Positions 35,901-46,904 of a stretch of 64,000 nucleotides of DNA are shown piece by piece (position 1 is the stretch's first letter; each line of letters begins with the position of its first letter). The stretch spans positions 777,599-841,598 of the forward strand of contig MU001493.1 in assembly GCA_010093485.1 (NCBI GenBank), read 5' to 3'. A program made the position numbers and the translations under genes. This DNA comes from Karstenula rhodostoma CBS 690.94. Its lineage: Eukaryota > Ascomycota > Dothideomycetes > Pleosporales > Didymosphaeriaceae. The notes under the pieces are model-generated. The model was not told the DNA's origin and ran no database searches. It worked only from the letters and a program-made list of their open reading frames with translations.

Positions 35901-38900
35901 CTGACAATGCGACGACAGTGACGTTGACACCGAAGCGACGACTGATGACCGGGTCGCGGTTCTTCGAGAAACATGGTATATCGACGGTGATAGACCCCCA
36001 TTTCGATACGGAGGTCAGGAAGTGCTTAGTGTCGACGCCCAGATATGCCAGATGGAGAAACACCGTCACCGTCCCCCTCGCGATGTTCCACTTATACCGA
36101 ACCGAGACACAGTCTCGCAGGTGCCGATGATCCATGAATACGTGTACGGTGGTGTGGTACGTATTGCACGTCATTCTTTCCATCGAAAACCAGGGCGCGC
36201 GTGGGCCGAAGACCGTTCTGGCGCAAGGACTGATATGACTTATTGGGACTCGGTTGCGATCCGCGACCCCTGGACCATCTTCTCACATCGGAAACAGCGC
36301 TGGCTGGACGAGAAGGAAACTGGTGTGGAGCCAGACGTCCCTTCTCCACCTTCGCCACCTTCGCCAATTTTGCCACCAGTCGATACACGGGTGCAAGAAA
36401 TAGAAGAGGATGCCGATTCGGAAGTTTTGTCAGTCAGCGAAAAGGAACAGGAGCACTTGAGCTCCGAGGAAGCGTCATCGAGCGACGGCAATGATAATTC
36501 CATCAACCAAGCATCTCAGCCAAGCGAGAATGCCTCGGAAGATGGATCTGACAGCGACTCTGTATGCTCAAGAACGTATGGTTCTGCTGTTTTAGGGGAC
36601 TCCTTATCATCTGCCGAAGAACTGTTTCTTGATTCTCCCTCAGATCGGAATCACGAGGGTGCACACTCATCCGACAATCTATGGTCGTCCTCGTCCGAGG
36701 AAGAGGTTGTTTCTGAGGGAAGTGAGGGCAGTACAGGAACCGATGAAGAAACCACAGACAACGACAGCGACACAACCGGTGATACGTCCGAGTCATTGAC
36801 CAAAACCGCAAGAAAAAAGCACTATAGACTCGTCAACCAGAAAAGTCACAGTATGTCCGCGGACGCTTCGGACGCTTCGGATGCTGACGACGAGGGGTCT
36901 GTTTCTGGAAGTGAGGTGAGCTCTACGCCCCAAGAAGCGGGACAGCCAAAGCATATATTTTCTTTCGGCCTCTACTGCGACCTGTGTAGCGCGACTATCG
37001 TTCCCTATGGATACCGTTCGGTGGACATGAAAGAAGACAGATACTACCAGTGCATCTTGTGTGCCAACACCAACTGCTTCGACATCTGCTCCGCATGCTT
37101 TGGAAAAGGAGCTTGGTGCAATGACCCCCACCATCTCCTCTCAGAATGTGTTCTTGTATTTTCTATAAGGAAATTCTTTTGGAGGGATGGGATTTCTCAA
37201 AATGCAGCAAATCCCCTCGTCAGGATCGTTGCTGGTTATCAGGAACCGGAGATCGGAGATTGGCAATCCTTCAGGCCTTCATTCCGATACAATCGTCGCC
37301 AGGCCACCATGTTGCATAGTTCCCAGTCCATTACCCATCCTATCCTTCCGCTTCTTGTGTATCCCCTCGATGGGCGCAGACTTCTGTTTGGAAATTTAGA
37401 ATTGAACACCTATTTCATCTTCGATGTCCCTTTCGAAGAACTGGAGACGGCAGAAACAGGACTTAGTACTTGCATACCTATCAGCGTCGAGCTGCGCTTC
37501 TCGCCTTGTGGGAAGTTCGTTCACGTGTTACGATTCACCGCTCGGAACGACTCACTGGCCAGTCCGATCAATGTTCGTGTTGTACTATTCACGATCGCCC
37601 TATCACTAAAGAACCCTTGTTCTGGAGTACCCAGGATATTGTTCCATCGTCAGAGCAGCAACCTTGGATCGTGGCCGAGAATGGTTCCGCGAATACCCTA
37701 TACTGTTACCTGGACAGTTCCGCATGTTTATATTTCGATGAGCACTGGCTTCCTTGAAGTTTTGCGCTTTGTGCTCTACATCCAAGAGCCTACAACAACG
37801 GTCAAGGAAGATGCACTGCAAGGAGCGTGTTCATTCTCTAGAAAGGTTGCATTACCTAAGTCCGCTCGGTCTAGATCTATCCACTTCTTTCCATCTAAGG
37901 GTAATGCATCGGCTAAAATCATTCTCGGGTCGTTAAACAGTGCTGAGCCTCAGCCTCCAATTGTTGTGTATTTGAAGGCAAGCGAACAGGAAGAGTGGTT
38001 GCCGGTAGATGAAAACTCAAGCAGGCCTTCATTTTCGAGTCAAGTCCGTGGAAACGCGTTGCTTGAAGATTCTTTTTGGGAAGAGGACGCAGACCTCGTG
38101 GCGAAGGCTACCACAGGCAAAGGGGCACCTATACTCGAACCGGTGATGCCGATTCGGGAGCAACTACTGCGCACGTGGCAGACAAACGGCATCTACTGCC
38201 CTTCGTGTTTTGAACTTGGAATCAGATTGGGATTTTTTCGTCCTCATCCAAAGATTCAGTTTCAATACCTAGACTACGTCCCTACAGCGGCAACGGCAGT
38301 CAAGCTCGAATGGAGAGTTCCTCCTTCTGTATTCTTGGAAGCATTAAAGAACGGTTGCCAATTTTGCAGCTACGTTGCAGTTCGCACGCTCAGTCTCACC
38401 CACATCCGACAGACCAGTCAATCTGTGGGCAGCGGGGGCGTGCGTTGCTGTGCTAAAGGGTCTGCCACTGAGCATCACAAAGACATACAAGAGGTCATTG
38501 ACAATATCAACAAGATGAGCTGGAAGGTGACACGTGAGGATCAGGTTTTCAAGTTCCTATGCGAGCCACAGCATTGGAGCATCGAGAATCGGTCTTTCGA
38601 TAAATTGATCATAACGTTACCTAGCGTTCAAGTCGGCGGTAAATTCGGAGAGAAAGGGTTTGCTCCAACTATGGTTACGATAAGAGGAAACAATGAGCTT
38701 GGGGAAACAACAACTCTTACTACTTTCTTCCACACACCGGAATCATCGCATCCGGGAACTCCCGAATGTGTGTTGGAGCTACATGCACCTTTCAGTAAGC
38801 CTATTCATATCCCGTACCTCATTTTTATCACCATGCGTGGTGCTTATATATTATTCCAGATGATCCAGCGCGTCATTTGATTGACACCCGACCTCTAACT

Positions 38901-40595
38901 ACATCCCGTGGAGAAGGAGACAATCTCGAAGTCATCAAATCTTGGCTAAACTCTTGTCAATTGGGTCACGCGTTGTGCCAACAGCGAGACAACGTCAGCG
39001 CGAACTTGCCTTCCAGGTTAGTTGAGATTGTCGACAGTAGGATTGTCAGATTGATCGAGACTGCCGGAGAGGTCGGCCGGTATGTCGCACTAAGTTACTG
39101 CTGGGGTAGTGAGCCAACAGGAAGTGCCATGTCCAAGCGAGCCAACTTACGGGTTAGGCTGAGTCAAGATGGACTGTGCAGAGCTGATCTACCGGCAACC
39201 ATTAGAGATGGTATCACTGTCACCGAACGCCTAGGCATCAAATATATTTGGATCGACAGTCTGTGCATAGTTCAAGATGATACGGAGGACAAGCATGCAG
39301 AGCTTGGAAAGATGAGTCAATACTACCGGAACTCGTTCTTGACCATTGCAGCTAGCACGCCGAGTGCCACTACCGGATTCATCGGCAAATGGGGACGTTG
39401 TGAAAAACATCCCGACTCGCCCCTTCCCCGCGATCTCGTCCCACTAGACGTTTTCGCCCACATTCACGACTCCAAGGATTCAGGTGTAGCTGGAAAAATC
39501 TATGTAAGGGAGGAAAACCCATATCAACTTCACGAAGAGCCAATCAACAAACGGGGTTGGACGCTTCAAGAGTGCATTCTAGCGCCACGAGTCTTACTTT
39601 TTGGAAGTCGTGTAATTTGGTTTTGTCAGCATATGACTCACAGCGACGGGGGCATCGAAGATTGGTCATTTGAACAGAATGACCTGGAAGGAACTCGACG
39701 TGAGTTCCAAGTGCAGCTGTGCAAGCTTGAAAAAGGCGACCTGGACAGTGAGATGATTTCTGGAAGCCCAGGTCCCACGAACGGAATGCGAGATATGTAT
39801 AGCCTGTGGCATCGGCTTGTGGGGACATACTCGCGGAGAGCCATTTCGTACCCTGCCGACAAACTTCCCGCTATATCAGCAGTTGCCGCTGAATTCTCGA
39901 AACTCGCCAACGATACGTACCTCGCAGGTCTATGGCGCTTGAACTTACCAAGAGATCTCCTGTGGACAACGCCGGAAGCCTTTACCCATCGTTCCAAGAC
40001 CTGGCGAGCTCCTACATGGTCTTGGGCGTCTGTTGATGATGCTATTATTTACAAACGGCAGCCCCCAGACAACGCTACTCTGTTAGCAGAAGTGCTAGAA
40101 GTCGAAGCCGTACCTTTGACGGAAGTGGCTCCGTTTGGGGAAGTTCAACGAGGCAGCCTCGTAATCTCTGGGCCGAGCTTCCCCGTGACGATCAAAGACG
40201 ATGAAGGCCGCAAGAAAATCTCTGAGCCATGGATCAAGGACTTCAAGTTCACACCGGGCAATTCGGAGAGAGAGATGTTCCTTGAGTCGCTCACGAGCTT
40301 TGTTGATTCTACCGAGAAGGATCCAGAGGGCGGTGAAAAGAAGGAGTTCGAACTACCTGATGAATCTTTTGTCGTCTGTATCTACGGCAAGCGTGATGAG
40401 CTGTTCCGATCAAACGAAATGGGGATCGACATGGACGACACGACACAGCGATGGATGATGTGGGGATTGGTATTGACACAGGTTGACACTGGGCCCGGGA
40501 AACAGTCCTTTGAGCGATTGCTTTCGTTTTCAGAAATCCTGGTGACCACCGACGAATCGTTGTTCTCTAATACACAGAAATTCCGGATCATCTGA
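32978..40595 (+). CDS. NLR-like protein: degenerate SERAC1-type hydrolase, NACHT, ZZ finger and C-terminal HET
   Basis: Seven exons (32978-33051, 33114-33351, 33410-33466, 33526-34847, 34916-35854, 35919-38794, 38860-40595) close in frame to 2413 residues. The α/β-hydrolase-like part (about 1-235) has IIFVHGL and ARILAFGYDP, but GHDTG (113-117) has Asp where the catalytic Ser belongs. The NACHT ATPase has Walker A GPEGCGKS (293-300) and Walker B VFVFIDGLDE (389-398). A Ser/Glu/Asp-rich linker (about 1035-1215) leads to a ZZ-type zinc finger (about 1225-1285; CDLC, CxxC pairs, HH). After a region with CPSCFELG and NGCQFC, the HET domain has YVALSYCWG (1910-1918) and GIKYIWIDSLCIVQDD. HET and NACHT proteins act in fungal incompatibility and cell death. 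The ZZ-to-HET link is within one nearly continuous frame; the NACHT-to-ZZ link depends on the 64 nt intron 35855-35918 (CTGAC branch site). Two genes remain the alternative. Confidence 0.8.
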
Positions 40596-41062
40596 GCTAT
40601 GCGTGGATTAGTAGATAGTCGTTCGGGTGCGGTCCCATACGTGGAAATGCTATCTAGAGTTCATGCCACGAGCTGGCTTGTGTTCTTAGTGAGATGCTCT
40701 GCGCAATTAAATATAAACTCCCCACAGACCAGTTTCCATTGAGAGTTCCCAGTATAGTGTACTCCTGTGTTCGTATGCAATAGCAGAAAAATAGTGGTTA
40801 ACCTCACGTATCGCAAATCTTGTCTTGCACGCTTAAGCCAAAAGTCGAGAGATAGGAAAGTACAGACATTTTCAAATCTCATTTTAATCTAAGTGTTCAA
40901 GGGCCAGATCCCCGGCCGTATCCTCGCCGCCCTCGCACTCCCACAGGCGTACATCTCACCTGCCATTCCCTGAGGATAGAAGGAATGTGTTTTGGTCGTT
41001 CTGAGGGACAATGGAAGCTTTATCCTCCGTATCTTGCCTTTCGGGGCGGTAGATGTAGATAA
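40596..41062. other. Intergenic between convergent genes
   Basis: 467 bp containing the 3' regions of the NLR-like gene and the kinase gene. No ORF with a motif. Confidence 0.6.
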
Positions 41063-42729
41063 CTAGGGCCAGATTGATTTTGCCGCATTCGCCATCAGTG
41101 CCGCACCCACACCAGATCCATCCTTCGCCAGTCCCATCCTGACCTTCCCCTCGCCTTCCCGTCCTATCTCCTGGATGTCTCTTAGTGCACTGCGAATATG
41201 CGCTTCAAACCCTGGGTAAAGCTCGATCAGCGAGCCATCGACTCCAATATCGATGACGTCTTGCTCTGAGCCTCGGTTCAAAGTTTTCTCCCCAGAAACC
41301 TGCGATTCAGTAGGACTGGGTATAAATCCCTTGAAGTAACAACTGATTCTTGAGAAAAGCTCACAACCTCTCTTGCGATGTTTCGGTGTTGGGTTATCAT
41401 GCTGATGAGTTTGCAAGCTTGTAACCTGAACGGTCGCCTTTTCGGACTGAAGGTCGAAAAAGCGACCAGATTGGATAATGATTGCTCCCAGAGCCGACCC
41501 AACTAGGCGTGCTGAGCGCCTAGCTATGCCATCTGCCAATCGCGTTAGGATCCTTGCATCGCTTGGTGTCACACTGTGGGCTGACAGCACCCGCTCAATA
41601 GCTTTCGCGCCGTCCAAGCATCCAACAGTCCCGTCTTGTGCTAGTAATGATAGTAATGAGCTGTCAAGGCCATATTGACGATTACATGGCGATTCATCGT
41701 CCAAGACCATGTTGAAAACACCCTGTTCGTGGCAATGCAAGATTACGAGCCGCATAAGCTCACCGAGATACATCCCTGAGACTCTTTTCTCCAGTTGTTG
41801 CTGTCCCGGATTGATAGAACTGGCATCCAAGGCGCGGTCATAGGATGTTATCGGCAACACCTGAAGATCATCATCAAAGCAGCCCCATTCGGTGTTGAGT
41901 ACGATATTCTCGTGCATGCGCTTCGTCCCGGGGGTTGGTAATCTCCGCACGTTGCACATCCTCTCGATGTATGCCGCATTTGTACCGGTGCCAATGATTA
42001 CGCCTGCGAGAGTCGATCCATGTTCTTGAGTCGTATATGCTCTGGAGAGTAGTGTGCCTACACTATCGTTTGCTAGGGCGGAAACTTGGACCGGAAGTTT
42101 TATCTTGTCTATTGATTCTTGGAGCATTGCACATGGATCCTTTCCCAATGCTTCCGGGATATCCCATCCTTTGTCCCACTGTATCAGCGTTCCTTGTGAT
42201 ATTGACGTTTGTTCACAGGTGAAACTGAAAGTAAAGCCAAGCGGGATACTTTGAGCGGCCGAATCACAGTCAGTTTGCGGCCGTACTTCGTGCTGGTCTA
42301 AGAATTCGCGAAGAGCCTTGGCTATGAACGAGAACAGCGGTTCGTATCTGGGGTTGATCCGTAGATGTTCGGGGACCATTCGCTTGGTTTGCAGCACTTT
42401 GTATGTCGAATTCCCGAGCAGATCAACAAGACAGATCCGACAGTTGGTTCCACCGAGATCAACTGCAAGAAACGTCCCCTTCTCCGAGCCATCTGGAACC
42501 TGGTATACGAACGATGGCAGTTGCCATGGCCTGGGGTGATCTAAGCCATCTTCTGAGACCGGTTAGCAGCGGTTGTAGACCTTGGATTTGGGTTCTTCAA
42601 CGTACTGATCTGTTGAAGGAACTTTCGAGTAACGTTGCGCACATCATCAGAGTCAAACTGAAATTGTTGTAATATGTCCTGCACTAGTGGCTGAGAGGAT
42701 TCTGCGGCGGTGTTACCATGTGAGGGCAT
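41063..42729 (-). CDS. Hexokinase-family sugar kinase, probable N-acetylglucosamine kinase
   Basis: Two exons (42729-42606 and 42552-41063) give 537 residues, slightly longer than the usual 480-500 because of a roughly 50-residue insert after IIIQSGR. Phosphate-binding LAVDLGGTN (70-78), the sugar-binding loop LGFTFSF, catalytic Asp204 in ALANDSVGTL, GVIIGTGTNAAY and the C-terminal DIGVDGSL and AKDGSGVGAAL are all present. This places it in the eukaryotic hexokinase fold, acting in the cytosol with ATP. Its position beside a Zn2Cys6 regulator and glucosamine-6-phosphate deaminase matches fungal GlcNAc-catabolic clusters, where a divergent hexokinase phosphorylates GlcNAc. The fold is directly seen; the substrate is inferred from context. 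It shares a 271 bp promoter region with the regulator. Confidence 0.85.
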
Positions 42730-43000
42730 GGTAGGCGGGATTGCTTATCCAGCCGTGCAACTGTATCTTAAGAAAGTCATTGTACTAGATTTCTTGCGTC
42801 GCAGGGTTCTCTGCTCTGTGTCCGGTGAATTTGCCGGCTATCACCGTAACGCTGCTGCCGGCGCTATAATGAAGAGGCGCCCTCGCAGCGACCTTCCTAT
42901 TTCGGATGGCCAGAAGGCCCGACTCTGCATCTAGATAAACGCGAAACTCCGGTCAAATTCTCCGGAATTTGCGTTCGAACCCAGGCATTCACCCGAGAAT
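42730..43000. promoter_or_regulatory. Divergent promoter of sugar kinase and Zn2Cys6 regulator
   Basis: 271 bp between opposed start codons. It carries one copy of the CGGTCAAA...CCGG motif that recurs upstream of the deaminase gene, and several further CCGG/GCCGGC words. Confidence 0.6.
42949..42966 (+). promoter_or_regulatory. CGGTCAAA...CCGG motif, site 1
   Basis: CCGGTCAAATTCTCCGGA, about 35 bp upstream of the regulator start and 220 bp upstream of the kinase start. The paired CCGG ends resemble the CGG half-sites that Zn2Cys6 dimers bind. Confidence 0.4.
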
Positions 43001-44863
43001 ATGTCAGCGCCAAACAATGCGCCTCACGAAGTGCGGGGAATAGGAGCTTCGTCTCCTAGAGGTGTTTTGGAGCTTGAGCCAAAAGCTCGAAAAGCATGCG
43101 GTGAGTAGGTCGCATTCGAAAGAGGGTCTGCTGTCCGAGTATGAACACTTGCTCACAGGCCTTACGATTTAGTCAATTGCCGCAAGCAGAAAATGAGATG
43201 CATATTAGGCAACGGGCAAGCGTGTCGAAGATGCCATCGTGCTGGCTTACCGTGCATCTTCGTACCAAGAGCCAATGCAGCTAGTATCGCAGGCCTATTA
43301 CCTAGCGACAAGACAGACACAAACTTCAAGAACGATGTGCTCCATCGACTGCAGGTAATTGAAGGGTTACTTGGAATAGAAGCCCAAGATTTGGTTCCAG
43401 AAGATGCCCCGCGCGCAAGTGAAGCCCTTTCGGATGACACGCCGCCGGAATTCAGCGGATTTGACGCGCTGTGGGAAGCGCTCAACATCCTGCAAGAAAG
43501 CTGTGTCAATATGTCAGTTCCGTCTACAGTGTGGGACCGGAACACAGTGGGTCACCTATGGGCGTCTTTCCACGACCGAATGCCCGGGTTGCATTTCATG
43601 CCGAGGAAGCAGACATTCTCTTCTCCTCAGCCGTTGTTACTGGCTGCTATTCTGTACTGTTCGAGCACACGTGGCCCACCAGATACAGCAGAGCTTTCTC
43701 CATATTTTTTCCAAGTGCTCACCAACGCTATCGCCCGACTGCTGCTCCCCGAGAGTGCTTTCGGAAGGCCTCCAGACAACGGATGCGCAGTCGAAGAATG
43801 GGCCTTCCAAACTGTGCTAGGCATAGTTCTAGCGGGGCTCCTCAATGAAGCCAGCATCCGCGAAACGGGTCTCTGGATTTCCGTTGCTTATCGTTTGATT
43901 CTGGAACATTGTCCACCTAATGTCGATGAAATGTCAAGAGAATGGCGGAAACTCTTTAGCGGCGTGCAGATCGTTGATTTGGAGCACGCCTCCCTCCATC
44001 TATCCTGCCCGGCCATTCCCATGGAATCGCCTTTGCCAGGCCTGCAGACCTCACATCACGATCAACTGTATAGGCTGTCACGCATGATGCACACGGGTCT
44101 CATTCATTTCACAGGACGAGGGTTACCTACAATCTGGTCTTGTTTCCAGCACGACCAGCCCTTAGTGTCGAGCCCAGGATCTTCATTCACATCTGTTGAT
44201 GCGGCTGTTATCAGAGACTGGGCTAGACAGCTGGACGATTGGCTCGAGGAGTTCAGTCGTGTGTTCGGTGGCTCGCAACGCAACCGCGATCTTGTTTTTC
44301 GTCAGTATGTACTGCACCGGATGGTAGTTCTCTCAATATATCACACCGCCAGAGGTTGTGATCTTTGGTCAAATAATGTCACACCTAAAGAACAGCACGA
44401 ATTGCTTCTGTCAGCCCGTGCAACCATAAGACTACACCTGCACGATGAAACAATCTGGTCCAACTGGGACTTGGTCATGATTACGTGGGCTGCCCTCATT
44501 CTTCTCCAAGGCATCGAGGGCAATGCTGGCGAACCGGATGGTACGAAACTCACCGTCTACGGATGCGAAATTGGCTGAATATTCATAGATCTCGACACTA
44601 TCAAAGTTCACTTGGGAAAGCTTCAACAAATGAACGATCCGAAACCATTGCTCCATACTAAGCTCATCGCCCGTCTCGACGGTAACCTCCAAAGAGTTAA
44701 CACCCCAAATCCAAGCACCATACCTCAACCAGATTTAACCTCTCTTAATGGAGATGCCTCTTGGAACATATTCGACCAAGCCAGTCTAGAACAAATAAAC
44801 TTCGCATCTTGGCCTTATACAGAGCAGCCTGGAACAATGCATTGGAACGGAACCCAGGCTTAA
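43001..44863 (+). CDS. Zn2Cys6 transcription factor, likely cluster regulator
   Basis: Three exons (43001-43100, 43173-44540, 44589-44863) give 580 residues. The first splice falls inside the DNA-binding domain and yields ACVNCRKQKMRC, then ACRRCHRAGLPCIF. All six Cys of the binuclear zinc cluster are present in the standard CX2CX6C...CX2CX6C spacing (residues about 34-60). The rest shows the middle homology region of fungal-specific factors. The start at 43001 gives a short basic leader (KARKACVNC), which supports it. It is nuclear and probably binds CGG-type sites. It is divergent from the sugar kinase and ends 56 bp from the deaminase stop, so it may control both. Known filamentous GlcNAc clusters use an Ndt80-type regulator (RON1), so a C6 factor here would be different. 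Confidence 0.87.
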
Positions 44864-44919
44864 AGTACACTAGAACCTGCGGACAATATTCTCGCGATTA
44901 CGCACAGTTGCAAGTGCGG

Positions 44920-45952
44920 TCAAGTCGAACCATAAGATATAGTCGCTGACCTGACGGGAAAGGATTGAGAGGTCTGAATACGGGAAGACATGCTATCGGG
45001 GCTGAGCTCGTCTGGTTCTGCTTTATCCGGTCCAGCGTGGAAGCCGTTCGTTTGTACCAAGGGACGTCGCACCTTCGTGCTTTTTTGAATAGTGCGTTCA
45101 ACGCCTTTGAAATACTGTGTCAAGTCAGCGAATCAACCCTCATCCGAAAACTGCGCGAGATAGAAAGCAGGTCGTGAGATCTAATGCACTTACAGCGACG
45201 GTTTTCACTTTCAACTCCATCGTAGCGTCCTGGTCGACGACAACCAAGCTGCACGGATGTAGCTGTAAGCAGGACAGGGTGCACATGTGGTTTACGCTGC
45301 CTTCGATAGCAGACTGAATAGCAAGTGCCTTGGACGCCCCTGTGGCGATGATGACAACCTCTTTTGCGTTCATGATTGTCTGCACGCCTACTGTCAGCGC
45401 CATGCGAGGCACTAGACTTAGGTCTCCATTGAAGAACCGAGCATTCGCTAGCATTGTTTCATATGCCAAAGACTTGAGCCTAGTCTGACTTGAGAGACTC
45501 GACCCCGGCTCATTAAAGGCAATGTGGCCGTCGCTTCCAACGCCACCCAGAAACAAGTGAATGCCACCGTATTCCTGAATCTTGGCCTCGTACATGGTGC
45601 ATTCTTCCTGCAGATCTGGTGCGTTGCCGTTGAGGATATTGATATTTTCCGGATCGAAATCGACGTGGTTGAATAGGTTCGTATGCATGAACGTGTAATA
45701 AGATTCTGGGTGTTCTCGCGGGAAACCAACGTACTCGTCCATGTTGAACGTTACGACATGATGAAATGAGATGCGTCCCATCTGGTGCGCGGTGACCAGT
45801 GCGCTATAGATGGGAACCGGACTGCTTCCCGTTGGTAGACCTAGAACAAATGGTCTCTCCGCCGTAGGCGTAAAGGTGTTGATGCGTCCAATGATGTATT
45901 CGGCGACATATTCGGCGGCTGTTTCGGTATCTTCCCGGATGATGAGACGCAT
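44920..45952 (-). CDS. nag1: Glucosamine-6-phosphate deaminase
   Basis: Two exons (45952-45194 and 45114-44920) give 317 residues. It converts glucosamine-6-phosphate to fructose-6-phosphate and ammonia in the cytosol, the last step of GlcNAc use. Seen in the sequence: [13 protein letters not shown] (phosphate loop), the FNMDEYVG motif with the catalytic Asp, and [17 protein letters not shown] with the Asp/His/Glu catalytic set. The splice restores the family's KVKTVxYFKG end. The final 50 residues are longer than the bacterial enzyme, as in other fungi. It neighbours a hexokinase-family kinase and a regulator, and its promoter has two copies of the shared CGGTCAAA motif. GlcNAc-6-P deacetylase, the enzyme between them in the pathway, is not in this window. 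Confidence 0.93.
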
Positions 45953-46140
45953 GGTGGTGAGGATGTAAGATAGCTAGCTTTTGGCGTGATAGCTTGCGTC
46001 TAGGTTGTGTGATAGTCCAACTTTTGAAATCTAGCATCAGACACAAGACCATATAGTGACTACGAATACAAAATCGTCGTCACGTTCATCATTGACGATA
46101 TACTCAGGAAGGTTCGCTGATGTTCGGCACCGGTGATGTT

Positions 46141-46155
46141 CGGTCAAATCCCGGT
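46141..46155 (+). promoter_or_regulatory. CGGTCAAA...CCGG motif, site 2
   Basis: CGGTCAAATCCCGGT, about 190 bp upstream of the deaminase start. Same core as sites 1 and 3. Confidence 0.4.
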
Positions 46156-46267
46156 CACACGTGACTCACCCCACCGATCACCCCAACACTCCCTCCTCCT
46201 CGCGGGAGCCTACGGGCACCCACGGGCCTCTCCCTATTGCCTTCCCCGACTCCGGGATCCCCACATG

Positions 46268-46282
46268 CCGGTCAAACCCGGA
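46268..46282 (+). promoter_or_regulatory. CGGTCAAA...CCGG motif, site 3
   Basis: CCGGTCAAACCCGGA, about 320 bp upstream of the deaminase start. It is followed by ATAAAAATC, which on its own would be a TATA-like stretch but on the wrong strand for the deaminase. Confidence 0.4.
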
Positions 46283-46556
46283 TAAAAATCCCTCCCACCG
46301 GTAGATCACAGCCTACCCCGGTTACTCAGCCGGTATCAAGCACTGGTCCTTGACTTCGGTGGTCCACTCCCCCACAAAGCTTATCTTCGATCCTGGCACA
46401 CGTAGAAGACTAGAGCGGGATCAATTACACTTCTACACTATGAACAACCAGCAATTATGAAGTACGAGTCATGGAGGTCTTCCGCTTCGGGAAGATTTTG
46501 TAAACAAGCCTGCGACATTCTATGCCGGACTTTAGGTTCATATTTTCATCATCTTG

Positions 46557-46687
46557 GGCAAATACCCAATAGATGAGGGAAATCTATGACTTTTGGGCTG
46601 TTTGAAATCTTTGTGTTTTGGCACCCCATTGGATTTTTTTATTGCGTTTTGCCGCGGCTTACAAAGCTCGCGAAGAGTGACCAATCG
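46557..46687. mobile_element. 131 bp short insertion (family 1)
   Basis: Flanked by perfect 15 bp direct repeats, ATTTTCATCATCTTG, at 46542-46556 and 46688-46702. From about 46597 on it matches the 93 bp insertion at 5558-5650, including the GCCGCGGC palindrome and GCTCGCGAAG near the 3' end. The first 40 bp are absent from that copy, which therefore looks 5'-truncated. It is non-coding. Long duplications plus 5' truncation fit retroposition. Confidence 0.8.
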
Positions 46688-46904
46688 ATTTTCATCATCT
46701 TGTACTATGATCGCAACGATCGATAATACATAACACAGCGATGCAAACTTATCTTGCCACAGAGACAAACTATGAAACTAACACTGAAATCGATTTTATT
46801 CTCTTTGCTCAGTAGAACCAATTCATTCCTTATAGGATAAGGACTGAATGCCATATTGCATGGGGGGGTGTTGCGACAAATACAAGTATTCACCTATTCC
46901 GGCT

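Larger units (their letters stand above)
45953..46904. other. Deaminase promoter region and permease 3' flank
   Basis: 46120-46350 is rich in CCGG and CGGT words (at least seven CGGT), unlike other intergenic stretches here. It holds two CGGTCAAA sites. Farther upstream lies the 131 bp family 1 insertion. No ORF with a motif is present. Confidence 0.6.

Noticed and set aside
35855..36049. End of an NLR gene at the TAG near 35862 and start of a separate gene at the ATG near 36049
   Set aside because: The frame stays open from 35919 through 36049 with sensible protein, and a 64 nt intron with branch site joins the parts in phase. Kept only as the stated alternative.
38795..38880. Stop codon at 38878 as the end of the ZZ protein
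   Set aside because: A GTAAGC...TTCCAG intron (38795-38859) restores the frame and gives the NDPARHLIDTRPL lead-in usual for HET proteins.
41200..41480. Intron or frameshift in the kinase C-terminal half
   Set aside because: The extra segment after IIIQSGR is in frame and flanking motifs are intact; treated as a lineage-specific insert.
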